Assembly (NCBI RefSeq): GCF_040564635.1
Contig: NZ_CP159837.1
Location: 1,057,001 to 1,121,000, forward strand
DNA: 64,000 nt
Direction: 5' to 3'
Source of the DNA: Planktothricoides raciborskii GIHE-MW2
GTDB lineage: Bacteria; Cyanobacteriota; Cyanobacteriia; Cyanobacteriales; Laspinemataceae
Below, piece after piece: positions 38,069 through 45,929 of the stretch (position 1 is the first letter of the stretch; each line of letters starts with the position of its first letter). The notes below the pieces were generated by a model. That model was not told the DNA's origin and ran no database searches. It saw only the letters and a program-made list of their open reading frames with translations. Both the position numbers and the translations under genes were made by a program.

Positions 38069-38524
38069 ATGAGCTTAAAAGACCGCATTGGCGAAGAAAT
38101 TAAGGCCGCCATGAAAGCTAAAGATAAAATCCGCTTGGAAACGGTGCGGAGTATCAAAAAGCTGATTCTGGAAAAAGAAGTCAGCGTCCGTCCGTCCGGT
38201 CAGGATAGCTTAACGGAAGAACAAGAAATTGAATTACTGGTGCAGTTGGCGAAACAACGAAGAGACGCGATCGAGCAATATCAACAAGTTGGTCGCGAGG
38301 ATCTAGCTGCCCAAGAAGCCCAGGAACTAGCCATCATAGAAGAATACTTGCCCAGTCAACTTTCCGACGCCGAAATCGCCAGTACCATTGAAGCGATCAT
38401 CGCTCAAGTCTGCGCCACCTCCATCAAAGATATCGGTAAAGTCATGGGGCCTGCCATGCAGCAGTTAAAAGGAAAAGCCGATGGCAAAAAAGTCCAAGAA
38501 ATCGTCAAAGCCAAACTAGGATAG
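38069..38524 (+). CDS. GatB/YqeY domain protein
   Basis: A 151-aa protein with the helical YqeY fold, related to the C-terminal tRNA-binding tail of GatB/GatE. Features: MSLKDRIGEEIKAAMKAKDK, LETVRSIKKLILEKEV, EYLPSQLSDAEI and DIGKVMGPAMQQLKGKADGK. The stand-alone protein's role is not established; a link to tRNA amidation is inferred from the domain. The start at 38069 fits the family. Confidence 0.93.
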   Translation: MSLKDRIGEEIKAAMKAKDKIRLETVRSIKKLILEKEVSVRPSGQDSLTEEQEIELLVQLAKQRRDAIEQYQQVGREDLAAQEAQELAIIEEYLPSQLSDAEIASTIEAIIAQVCATSIKDIGKVMGPAMQQLKGKADGKKVQEIVKAKLG

Positions 38525-38537
38525 TTGTTAGTTGTTA

Positions 38538-39340
38538 GTGCGATTCGTTCAGGCGGAAAGTCTAGGGATAAAACCCAAAACGTGCGTCTGGTGTAGGTTC
38601 TGACCTACATAACTCTGGGGGTGTACAGGATAGTCCTGTAGACAAAGATTCCCGGAGGGTTTTTCCTCCGAGGTCATAGACACCTCACCCCACGGTAAAG
38701 ATTCACTATCTTTACTCGTGAAGCGGGTAGGAAAGCTGATCATCCCTAAGCAGATGGGAAAAATCAGCAAGTCAAGCGCTCATGGGCAGCGAGAGCGAAT
38801 TCCCGGCTTGAACCCTCTCCAAACAAAAGTAGCGAAACTGCTTGTTACGCTGCGTCCAAAATGGCATAGGGAAAGGTGACGAATTTAACAAGTCAGTCAC
38901 AAAGGAATCCCAGAAATACCTAGGGGGACAGGGAAGACCCTAAAAGCGCATTCAACCACCACTAGGGAACGAAGTAAACCCATATTTCTCTTACCAGTAA
39001 TGGTAAGTAGCGATAGTGTGTAAGCGGATGAAATATTGGGAATGGGATGTGGCAAGAAAGCTCTTTTCCGCCGGTTTTGCCAGTGGATATGCAGACGTGC
39101 CACGGCTGTGAAGTTAGCGATTATTAGTAAGTCCAAAGGACGCACAAAACCAGTCGCTTACGACATGGTGTGATTTTAAAGGGACAAAGGATGAACGCTA
39201 TGCCAAACGGGAACGTTTAACGACTTCCCCATTAGGATGCTATTGGTTTAGCAAGCGCAGCTAGGAGCGGAGTGCCGCGAAAGTGGCACGCTCCGTTCTG
39301 AATGGGAGGTGGGAGTTGTGAAGCTCCCATCGACCCCTAC
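38538..39340 (+). mobile_element. ORF-less group II intron
   Basis: A retroelement ribozyme of about 800 nt lacking any reverse transcriptase ORF. The 5' end is GTGCG at 38538 (GTGCGATTCGTTCAGGCGG) or, less likely, a second GTGCG at 38582. The 3' part has a textbook 34-nt domain V (39265-39298: GAGCGGAGTGCC, GCGAAAGT tetraloop region, GGCACGCTCCGTTC). A domain VI helix follows with an unpaired A in ATCGACCC. The intron would end at CTAC (39340). It sits 14 bp past the YqeY stop. Without its own maturase, splicing or movement would need one supplied in trans. Confidence 0.8.
39265..39340 (+). ncRNA. Group II intron domains V and VI
   Basis: Domain V: two helices of 11 and 5-6 bp, bulge and GCGAAAGT-type cap, with the AGC-like catalytic triad replaced by CGG-type pairs at the base as in many bacterial IIB introns. 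Domain VI: GGTGGGAG pairs with CTCCCAT, and GGG with CCC around a bulged A, the likely branch point. Confidence 0.85.
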
Positions 39341-39416
39341 CGGTAGGGATTCTTTGGTTGTTGGTTGGGGAAAGTGAAAAGTTAAAAGTGAAAAGTGATG
39401 CATTTCAATGAAATAC

Positions 39417-39497
39417 CACTATTCACTATTCACTATTCACTATTCACTATTCACTATTCACTCTTCCCTACACCCTACACCCTACACCCTACACCCT
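39417..39497. repeat. CACTATT and ACCCTAC heptamer arrays
   Basis: About six CACTATT units (39417-39462) are followed by about four ACCCTAC units (39466-39497). Two different heptamers sit side by side between the intron and the pentapeptide gene. Confidence 0.9.
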
Positions 39498-39579
39498 GTT
39501 GTTAGTTATTCGTGATTGGCTTTAACAAATCACGAATAACTAGCAACCAGTAACTAATCACAATAACTTTACGCAAACT

Positions 39580-40584
39580 TTACCCATGAATACTACCATC
39601 GGGCATGGTCGCACCTGTTAACAACGCTTCCCTTAAATCAGCGCCGACGATCGCCGCATCTCGCAAGCTGGCACCCCGGAGATCCGCACCTCGCAAGCAA
39701 ACGCCGTCGAGATTCGCCCCCCACAAATATGCTCCTTGTAGGTTGGCATTGGATAAGTCTGCCCCGGTCAATTTCGCTAAATTCAAATTCGCACCACTGA
39801 GGTCTGCGTTTCTCAAGTCAGCTTCTCGCAGGTCTGTTTTCATTAAGTTGGCTTGGAGAAAGCAGCTTTTGCTTAAATTGCTATTGTGCAAGTCTGCACC
39901 TCTCAAGTTCGCCTCATCCATTTTCACATTTCTTAATTGAGAACCGCTGAGGTTAGCACCACTAAAGTTAGAACCTTGAAATTTTCCGCCACTCATTTTC
40001 ACTTCGATGAGTTCCATGGCACTGAAATTTACCGCGCCAAGGTCTAAACCATTTAAAAAAGCTCGACTCAGTTTCACCCCATTCATTTGTGCCCCTTTGA
40101 GCAATGCCCCACTTAATCTGGCACCACTGAGGTTAGTCCAATTCAGGTTAGCTCCCGTGAGGTTGGCACAACGCAAGTTAATCCCATTTAAGTTAGCCCC
40201 ACAGAGGTTAACTCCCGGTAAGTTCGCTCGATAAAGACTCACCCAGTCCAGCACCGCACCCGTTAATTTTGCCCCAGTGAGATCCACATTCGGCAATTGT
40301 GCGCCGGTGAGATTGGCTTTCGTGAGATCCGCTTCAATTAAATTGCTACCTTTGAGTTTGACATAACTTAAATTGGTACTATAAAGAAATGCACCGTTTA
40401 AGTTGACTTCCATTAAAAAACAGCGTTCTAAATGACCGCGAGCGAAGGATGCCTCCATTAAATTATCCCCGGAGAAGTTAGCGTGGGTAAGCTCCGCACC
40501 AATTAAGTTAGCAGAGGATAGGTCAAATCCGCGAAAATCCCGTTCTCCTCTGGAATATCGGTTTAAAACTTCATTTTCCTTCAT
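39580..40584 (-). CDS. Pentapeptide repeat protein
   Basis: A 334-aa protein made almost entirely of A(N/D)LxG pentapeptides (about residues 20-325), which would form a long beta-helix with few interruptions. No signal peptide or other domain is seen. I chose the ATG at 40584 (MKENEVLNRY); the 17 residues upstream have no conserved pattern. Its function is unknown. The paralogue at 26243 differs by having a disordered tail. Confidence 0.9.
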   Translation of the reverse strand: MKENEVLNRYSRGERDFRGFDLSSANLIGAELTHANFSGDNLMEASFARGHLERCFLMEVNLNGAFLYSTNLSYVKLKGSNLIEADLTKANLTGAQLPNVDLTGAKLTGAVLDWVSLYRANLPGVNLCGANLNGINLRCANLTGANLNWTNLSGARLSGALLKGAQMNGVKLSRAFLNGLDLGAVNFSAMELIEVKMSGGKFQGSNFSGANLSGSQLRNVKMDEANLRGADLHNSNLSKSCFLQANLMKTDLREADLRNADLSGANLNLAKLTGADLSNANLQGAYLWGANLDGVCLRGADLRGASLRDAAIVGADLREALLTGATMPDGSIHG

Positions 40585-41140
40585 GATTAGAACCTCACGA
40601 GCGATAAATCGACTCAGATAGATTCCCAGCAACAATGTTGACTTCGCTTATAGAATTACACCCGTCTTACTTAATCTCGATAATTTTTTTACTGCTTGGT
40701 TAACTGTAAACTGGCTACTGTAAACTGGCTACTGTAAACTGGCTAATGAGTGCCGATATCATCAGCATATTTTACGGTAAACTGCTGGTATTTATCTGTT
40801 GTTTATATAGTATCAGATTTAGGCAAATAAGTTTATGTCTTAATTTTTTGTTACAAAAAACCTGGGACTCTATTTTGGTATTTTTGGTATTTTTGCTAGT
40901 GGTGCGATCGCGCTTCGGCGTTGCGGATGCAATATCACTCTGTAGTTATTCGGAGACGACTTTAAGCAAAATTCATATTGCCCGGTTTTTTTAAAGTTAT
41001 CTTTAAATTGGCAGCAATTGCTTGATTTTCCGGCGATCTTCGGGTAAGGGAGACTTCGCTAGGGAAAAGCATATGCTTGCCGATTATTTGATTTTTTTAC
41101 CTATCGATGATAATGGGGATGATGATCCCCGATGGTTGAA
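40585..41140. other. Intergenic region with 14-bp repeats
   Basis: Three tandem copies of CTGTAAACTGGCTA (40704-40745) lie upstream of the pentapeptide gene. A GC-rich HIP1-containing segment (about 40905-40931) matches one near 22240. A short frame from 40746 is not convincing. Confidence 0.7.
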
Positions 41141-41608
41141 TTAATTATATTCTTGATAGTTTGCCTCAGCAAAGAGGGCAGGAATATCCTGATAGTCTAT
41201 GGGCCAGTCTTCATTTTTTCCCCCAATAATAAGTTGCTGGATTTCTACATATTCTAAGCTGAGTTTTTGCAGGGCATTAATCAGGATATCGATCGCGATC
41301 GCATCACTGGTGCCCAAATCAAACCAACATCTTGCCCAGGTTCCCTGGTATTCCAACTCGCCCATATTGTGCATTAAAGAAGTGAGACTTTGGTCAGCGT
41401 AATCCAATTCATAATGCATATAACTAATGTCAATCCCAGTATCCTGGACTTGTAAATTCTCCGCATTGAATCCGCCCAGCTTACCGAGTAAAAACCAGGA
41501 GTCAAGAACTTCCTCAATATATTGCTTTTCTTGGTCGCTAGGAACGGTGCTAAACTCTAGCCAAAACCAGACATCAAAAGGATTAAATTCGCGAAAATAG
41601 ACTTGCAT
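41141..41608 (-). CDS. DUF3531 family protein
   Basis: A 155-aa soluble protein conserved in cyanobacteria and plastid-bearing plants. Signature: REFNPFDVWFWLEF, LDSWFLLGKLGGFNAENLQV, DISYMHYEL and RCWFDLGTSDAIAIDILINA. Length and start agree with the family. Function unknown. Confidence 0.9.
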   Translation of the reverse strand: MQVYFREFNPFDVWFWLEFSTVPSDQEKQYIEEVLDSWFLLGKLGGFNAENLQVQDTGIDISYMHYELDYADQSLTSLMHNMGELEYQGTWARCWFDLGTSDAIAIDILINALQKLSLEYVEIQQLIIGGKNEDWPIDYQDIPALFAEANYQEYN

Positions 41609-41710
41609 GACGTTAGATTATATATTTGGTTTGATTGATATTATAGCCCAGTTTAGACCGATTAAGTCTTCAGATCCAGATTTACAGGAGAATCGAGCGT
41701 CAAGGTACAA

Positions 41711-41874
41711 AGGAAGCATCTCGTATTTGTAAATCTGATAGTAAGACTGTAGGGGCGAAGCATAAAGCCTGACGGCATAGCGCAAGCATACCGGGCAGTT
41801 AATTATCGGGAAAGAACAATTAAGATAACTAGCCGAATGCAACGCCGTTACAAATATGTGATCCACCAGACTTA
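41711..41874. mobile_element. MITE-like element, copy A
   Basis: The order of motifs (AGCATC near the end, GTAGGGGCGAAGCATAAAGC, GGCATAG, AAGC.TACCGGG, AGTTAATTA, GAATGC, TTACAAA) matches the reverse complement of 58474-58614. The two copies define a non-coding element of about 150 bp. No transposase is present. Boundaries are approximate. Confidence 0.55.
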
Positions 41875-42080
41875 TCGAAGCGGTAATCGATCCTAACAGC
41901 AATTAATCGGCTGATTTGCTGGGACTAATCTAGTCCCCCGATCGCCCCCGAACCCTGTTTCAGGGTTTCTATAAGCATCTATCCTGAAATCCCCAGTTTT
42001 TGATAGAAACCCGGTTTCTTTTACCTCATTCTGCCAATATTTTGCTAAAATAAACATAACGTTAAACGGTTTTTAAGATT
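41875..42080. other. Spacer upstream of Uma2 gene
   Basis: Contains AAACCCTG and AGAAACCCGGTTTCT elements (about 41950-41972 and 42004-42019), then an AT-rich promoter-like stretch with no clear boxes. Confidence 0.5.
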
Positions 42081-42785
42081 ATGCTACTAGAATATAATCC
42101 TAGACATTGCTTGCCTTCCGCTGAAGATTTACCCGATTCTGATGATACACCTGTGGATAATCAACTACAACATCTGATTCCTGGACTACTTGAAGCAATT
42201 CTGGCATTAATTTGGTCAGAAAAAATGGATTGGTTTTTTGGGGTGGATATGGGGATTTATTACGATCCTTACCAACCGGCGATCGTTCCTGATGGATTTC
42301 TTTCTATCGGAGTTCCCCGAATTATTGACTCAGATTTACGGTTATCCTATGTGTTATGGGAAGAGCAAAAACTGCCATTAATGGTGTTAGAAGTAGTTTC
42401 CCAAACTCGCCGGGGAGAATATACCGATAAAAAATTAGAATACGCTCAACTGGGCATCTTATATTATGTGATTTATAAGCCGTTGCGGAAAAGAAAAGCC
42501 CGGTTAGAAGTGTATCGACTTGTAGAAGGAGAATATCAATTATTACCAGGTGAACCTGTGTGGTTATCAGAGATAAATTTAGGCATCGGTCGTGGGGTGG
42601 GAACCTATCAAGGGATTAACCGAGAATGGCTATATTGGTATGATGACAAAGGAGAAAGATATTTAACTCCAGAGGAGCGACTTTTAACCGCAGAAAAAGA
42701 AATACTCGTGGCTAAACAAAAGGCAGATAAATTAGCAGCCAAACTGAGAAGTTTAGGAATTGATCCAGAGGAATTTGATTTCTAG
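42081..42785 (+). CDS. Uma2 family (DUF820) endonuclease-like protein
   Basis: A 234-aa Uma2/DUF820 protein. Candidate active-site pattern: IVPDGFLSIG, LMVLEVVSQTRRGEYTDKKL, YAQLGILYYVIYKP, matching the E..D...K arrangement of the PD-(D/E)XK fold. A short helix leads to KLAAKLRSLGIDPEEFDF, the C-terminal signature shared with the other two Uma2 proteins here. It is alone on its strand, next to the toxin/immunity region. Confidence 0.88.
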   Translation: MLLEYNPRHCLPSAEDLPDSDDTPVDNQLQHLIPGLLEAILALIWSEKMDWFFGVDMGIYYDPYQPAIVPDGFLSIGVPRIIDSDLRLSYVLWEEQKLPLMVLEVVSQTRRGEYTDKKLEYAQLGILYYVIYKPLRKRKARLEVYRLVEGEYQLLPGEPVWLSEINLGIGRGVGTYQGINREWLYWYDDKGERYLTPEERLLTAEKEILVAKQKADKLAAKLRSLGIDPEEFDF

Positions 42786-43083
42786 AATCTTATTGACCAC
42801 AGAGGCACAGAGGACACAGAAAAAAAACCCGGTTTTGGCGGAGAAAAAAAAACCTGATTTTTGCGACAATTGAAAGCATCACCACCGAAATATTTGTGAA
42901 AAAACCCGGTTTTTGGATCTGCAAGAAAGGGGCGATCGCTTCCCTGAAAAGAAACCGGGTTTCTGCGTTAACTGTTGCATCACAACCAAAATATTGGGTA
43001 ATAAACCCGGTTTATTAACACCCATGAAAGGCGCGATCGCGAAGCTCACGCGAGGGAATCGCACTTACGGAAATTGCACCAAT
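42786..43083. repeat. AAACCSGGTTT elements before immunity copy 1
   Basis: Four to five palindromic elements (about 42826, 42900, 42951, 43005) with the standard spacer GCGTTAACTGTTGCATCACA (from 42964). A GCGCGATCGCGAAGCTCACG block (from 43030) also occurs at 44098. Confidence 0.85.
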
Positions 43084-43410
43084 TTATGCTAACAAAGGAC
43101 TTCTGATAGAAATTCCTTGTTTTAGAGATATCTGCACCCAGAGCAACCAGTCGGAGTGAGATATACCATAAGCAGTAGGATTGTAGTAACAGTTTAATTC
43201 ACATTCTAGCAGATTTTTTAATTGCTCGGTTGCGAGATTTTGGGAAAGCAAATGTTCGATTTCTTTGATGGTTGTTTCTACTTGTTCCAGCGACTCATCT
43301 TTAAGGTAGTTGCTGATAACGGCGAGAGCATCGGGGGCTTCTAACTCCCAGTCTTGATGGAAGTAAGCGCCGCAAAATTGAGCGAGGGCGGGGAAATTTT
43401 TTTCGGTCAT
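43084..43410 (-). CDS. CdiI-type immunity protein, copy 1
   Basis: A 108-aa protein with the pattern of contact-dependent-inhibition immunity proteins (CdiI_2-like: ALAQFCGAYFHQDWELE, a central amphipathic helix, CYYNPTAYGISHSDWLLWVQ). It is nearly identical to copy 2 at 44152 (four differences visible: TT/AN, H/Y, T/N in the middle third). It is still intact although its toxin neighbour is broken. Confidence 0.75.
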   Translation of the reverse strand: MTEKNFPALAQFCGAYFHQDWELEAPDALAVISNYLKDESLEQVETTIKEIEHLLSQNLATEQLKNLLECELNCYYNPTAYGISHSDWLLWVQISLKQGISIRSPLLA

Positions 43411-43945
43411 AGTTCTGGGTATGCCGTCAGAATATAGTATCCTAATGGTACGTTAAAATCTCGTTTTAAAACAATTTGTATGTTTTGCGCGGGTACGGAA
43501 TTAGAATCCCCGCGAGTTAAAGTAACGCCGATAGGTTTACAGCAATTTTATGTTGAGTAAACCACAAATTTTTGTAGGGGCGAAGCATTCCGGCAGATAG
43601 CTTATTACTTAGAATATTAACCTGACTGCCGGAATGCTTCGCCCTACCGTGGTTCAGTAATCTGAAAACCGCTGTAGTCGCAGTATGCTTGATTTGTAAC
43701 CGAGAAGAATTACCAGCAAGCCAATTGGTAATTTGGGTTTGGTTATTCGCGATCGCATCTGCTATGACTTGTTCCGCAATTTCTCGATTGGTGAACGATG
43801 ATGAGCGGGGAATAGCTATTTGATTAACAAGCCGATTAGCGAGTTTGGTTTCTGTTACATCAACGTGCCGTGCTAATGTATGTCCTCCGGCTAATTCATG
43901 GGCTGTTAGACCTCCACCTGGAGTTATATTACTAAAGTTCGTCAC
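43407..43945 (-). pseudogene. CdiA-CT RNase A-like toxin, copy 1, split by MITE
   Basis: The 5' part (43945-43677) encodes the same 88 residues as copy 2 (TPGGGLTAHELAGGHTLARH, then DVTETKLANRLV). A 137-bp MITE then interrupts the frame. The 3' part (43537-43407), which would encode the catalytic C-terminus ending ILTAYPEL, lies beyond the element. The read-through product carries about 55 foreign residues instead. The catalytic Thr/Tyr region is therefore lost. Confidence 0.8.
43538..43676. mobile_element. MITE with TA target duplication inside toxin gene
   Basis: A 135-bp hairpin element flanked by TA on both sides, absent from the otherwise matching copy at 44600. The ends are imperfect 26-bp inverted repeats (CAGCAATTTTATGTTG and CAGCGGTTTTCAGATT, both ending ACCAC). 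The inside holds GTAGGGGCGAAGCATTCCGG and its near-perfect complement. TA duplication points to mobilisation by an IS630/Tc1-mariner-type transposase, none of which is encoded here. Confidence 0.85.
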
Positions 43946-44151
43946 GGGTTGGATTTTACTGTCTGCATTGATTTATTTTACTATAAATTTCCCGAAAAAG
44001 CGATCGCTTCCCTGAAAAGAAACCGGGTTTCTGCGTTAACTGTTGCATCACAACCAAAATTTTGGGTAATAAACCCGGTTTATTAACACCCATGAAAGGC
44101 GCGATCGCGAAGCTCACGCGAGGGAATCGCACTTACGGAAATTGCACCAAT

Positions 44152-44478
44152 TTATGCTAACAAAGGACTTCTGATAGAAATTCCTTGTTTTAGAGATATC
44201 TGCACCCAGAGCAACCAGTCGGAGTGAGATATACCATAAGCAGTAGGATTGTAGTAACAGTTTAATTCACATTCTAGCAGATTTTTTAATTGCTCATTTG
44301 CGAGATTTTGGGAAAGCAAATATTCGATTTCTTTGATGTTTGCTTCTACTTGTTCCAGCGACTCATCTTTAAGGTAGTTGCTGATAACGGCGAGAGCATC
44401 GGGGGCTTCTAACTCCCAGTCTTGATGAAAGTAAGCGCCGCAAAATTGAGCGAGGGCGGGGAAATTTTTTTCGGTCAT
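44152..44478 (-). CDS. CdiI-type immunity protein, copy 2
   Basis: A 108-aa homologue of copy 1. Its ATG overlaps the stop of the intact toxin gene by 4 bp (ATGA), so toxin and antidote are translationally coupled. The YFHQDWELE motif and C-terminal WLLWVQISL are typical of the CdiI_2-like family. It presumably binds and blocks the toxin encoded just upstream; that is inferred from position and family. Confidence 0.78.
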   Translation of the reverse strand: MTEKNFPALAQFCGAYFHQDWELEAPDALAVISNYLKDESLEQVEANIKEIEYLLSQNLANEQLKNLLECELNCYYNPTAYGISHSDWLLWVQISLKQGISIRSPLLA

Positions 44479-44876
44479 AGTTCTGGGTATGCCGTCAGAA
44501 TATAGTATCCTAATGGTAGGTTAGAATCTCGTTTTAAAACAATTTGTATGTTTTGCGCGGGTGCGGAATTAGAATCCCCGCGAGTTAAAGTAACGCCGAT
44601 AGATTTAGTCGCAGTATGCTTGATTTGTAACCGAGAAGAATTACCAGCAAGCCAATTGGTAATTTGGGTTTGGTTATTCGCGATCGCATCTGCTATGACT
44701 TGTTCCGCAATTTCTCGATTGGTGAACGATGATGAGCGGGGAATAGCTATTTGATTAACAAGCCGATTAGCGAGTTTGGTTTCTGTTACATCAACGTGCC
44801 GTGCTAATGTATGTCCTCCGGCTAATTCATGGGCTGTTAGACCTCCACCTGGAGTTATATTACTAAAGTTCGTCAC
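44475..44876 (-). CDS. CdiA-CT RNase A-like toxin, copy 2 (intact)
   Basis: A 133-aa protein matching the bacterial CdiA-CT RNase A-like domain. It has the HELAGGHTLARHV catalytic His/Arg segment, a helical middle (FTNREIAEQVIADAI, ITNWL) and the C-terminal LPLGYYILTAYPEL with Thr/Tyr. In this family the toxin cleaves RNA in rival cells. It starts at GTG (44876). The frame stays open for only ten more codons (INADSKIQP) before a stop. It is therefore an orphan toxin tip, without the secretion and receptor-binding parts of CdiA. No delivery gene lies nearby. Confidence 0.78.
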   Translation of the reverse strand: MTNFSNITPGGGLTAHELAGGHTLARHVDVTETKLANRLVNQIAIPRSSSFTNREIAEQVIADAIANNQTQITNWLAGNSSRLQIKHTATKSIGVTLTRGDSNSAPAQNIQIVLKRDSNLPLGYYILTAYPEL

Positions 44877-45182
44877 GGGTTGGATTTTACTGTCTGCATT
44901 GATTTATTTTACTATAAATTTCCCGAAAAAGCGATCGCTTCCCTGAAAAGAAACCGGGTTTCTGCGTTAACTGTTGCATCACAACCAAAATTTTGGTTAA
45001 GAAACCCGGTTTCTGAACACCCAGGAATCAACCCGGTTTATGGGTTCTGAGATAGAGGGATTTTGGGGCGATCGCTTGGGAAAATGACGAGATTTTAGCT
45101 ATAATTTAGTAGAAAGGCTAACCTCTTAAGTTATTAAAGGTTACTGACTAACTTATAATGATGAAAATAAATCTTTCTAATC

Positions 45183-45602
45183 ATGTCAGCCAAAGATATC
45201 TTTCACGATACCGTGCGTTTAGCCCTGGAAAAAGATGGATGGACAATTACCCACGATCCTCTGTTTGTCAAAGTTACTGTGCAAGTTAGCATTCAGATAG
45301 ATTTAGGCGCAGAAAAATTATTATCGGCTGAAAGGGGAGAACAAAAAATAGCAGTGGAGGTGAAAAGTTTTGTTGGCCGATCGACTATCTCAGAATTTCA
45401 TACTGCTGTTGGTCAGTTTCTTAACTATCAATTAGCCTTGGAAAAATTGGCACCAGAACGAGTTCTGTATTTGGCTGTACCCAACGATATTTATCAAGAG
45501 TTTTTCACAGATTCGTTTGTGCAAACGGTGTTGGAACGATATCAAATAAAACTATTGGTATTTCATGCAGAAAAACAGGAGATCATTTTATGGAAAAGTT
45601 AA
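45183..45602 (+). CDS. xisH: XisH family protein
   Basis: A 139-aa homologue of XisH, one of the factors first linked to excision of the fdxN element in heterocystous cyanobacteria. Features: MSAKDIFHDTVRLALEKDGW, RGEQKIAVEVKSFVG, FHTAVGQFLNYQLAL and YLAVP. The E-K and E.K pattern is that of an endonuclease fold. No fdxN element is visible here. It overlaps xisI by 13 bp. Such pairs are scattered in many copies in cyanobacteria and may be toxin-antitoxin-like or selfish; that is inference. Confidence 0.93.
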   Translation: MSAKDIFHDTVRLALEKDGWTITHDPLFVKVTVQVSIQIDLGAEKLLSAERGEQKIAVEVKSFVGRSTISEFHTAVGQFLNYQLALEKLAPERVLYLAVPNDIYQEFFTDSFVQTVLERYQIKLLVFHAEKQEIILWKS

Positions 45603-45922
45603 ATTATCGAGATTTAGTTCAGAAAGTTATCTCTCAACACGCCAGCGATCGGTCAGAAAAAGATGTAGAAACTACTGAAATTGTTTTTGATACAGAACGC
45701 GATCGCTATTTATTGTTGTATGTGGGATGGCATGATGAAGAACGAATGTATGGATGTCCGATTCATATCGATATCAAAGATGGCAAGATTTGGATTCAGC
45801 GCGATTTTACAGAAGAAGGATTGGCAAATCAGTTGATGGAATTAGGAGTGCCAAAAACCGATATTGTTTTGGGATTTCGTTCCCCTTATGTGCGGCAGTT
45901 TACTGAATTTGCCGTGGCTTAA
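45590..45922 (+). CDS. xisI: XisI family protein
   Basis: A 110-aa partner of XisH (MEKLNYRDLVQKVISQHASD, LLYVGWHDEERMYGCPIHID, WIQRDFTEEGLANQLMELGV, FRSPYVRQFTEFAVA). It is translated from within the 3' end of xisH. The length is typical. The molecular activity is not established. Confidence 0.93.
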   Translation: MEKLNYRDLVQKVISQHASDRSEKDVETTEIVFDTERDRYLLLYVGWHDEERMYGCPIHIDIKDGKIWIQRDFTEEGLANQLMELGVPKTDIVLGFRSPYVRQFTEFAVA

Positions 45923-45929
45923 TTTTTGA

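Larger units (their letters stand above)
42932..44930. repeat. Tandem duplication of toxin-immunity unit
   Basis: Unit 1 is 42932-43999 (1068 bp) and unit 2 is 44000-44930 (931 bp). The 137-bp difference is exactly the MITE plus its TA duplication. Each unit begins with GCGATCGCTTCCCTGAAAAG and the AGAAACCGGGTTTCT element. A third copy of that start follows at 44931, so recombination between these repeats is the likely origin. Confidence 0.88.

Noticed and set aside
38582-39340. Second GTGCG (38582) as the 5' end of the group II intron
   Set aside because: The earlier GTGCG (38538) gives a more typical domain I start (TTCGTTCAGGCGGAAAGTC). Kept only as an alternative.
39605-40234. Plus-strand frames opposite the pentapeptide gene
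   Set aside because: The regular 15-bp period leaves open antisense frames; the pentapeptide pattern is on the minus strand.
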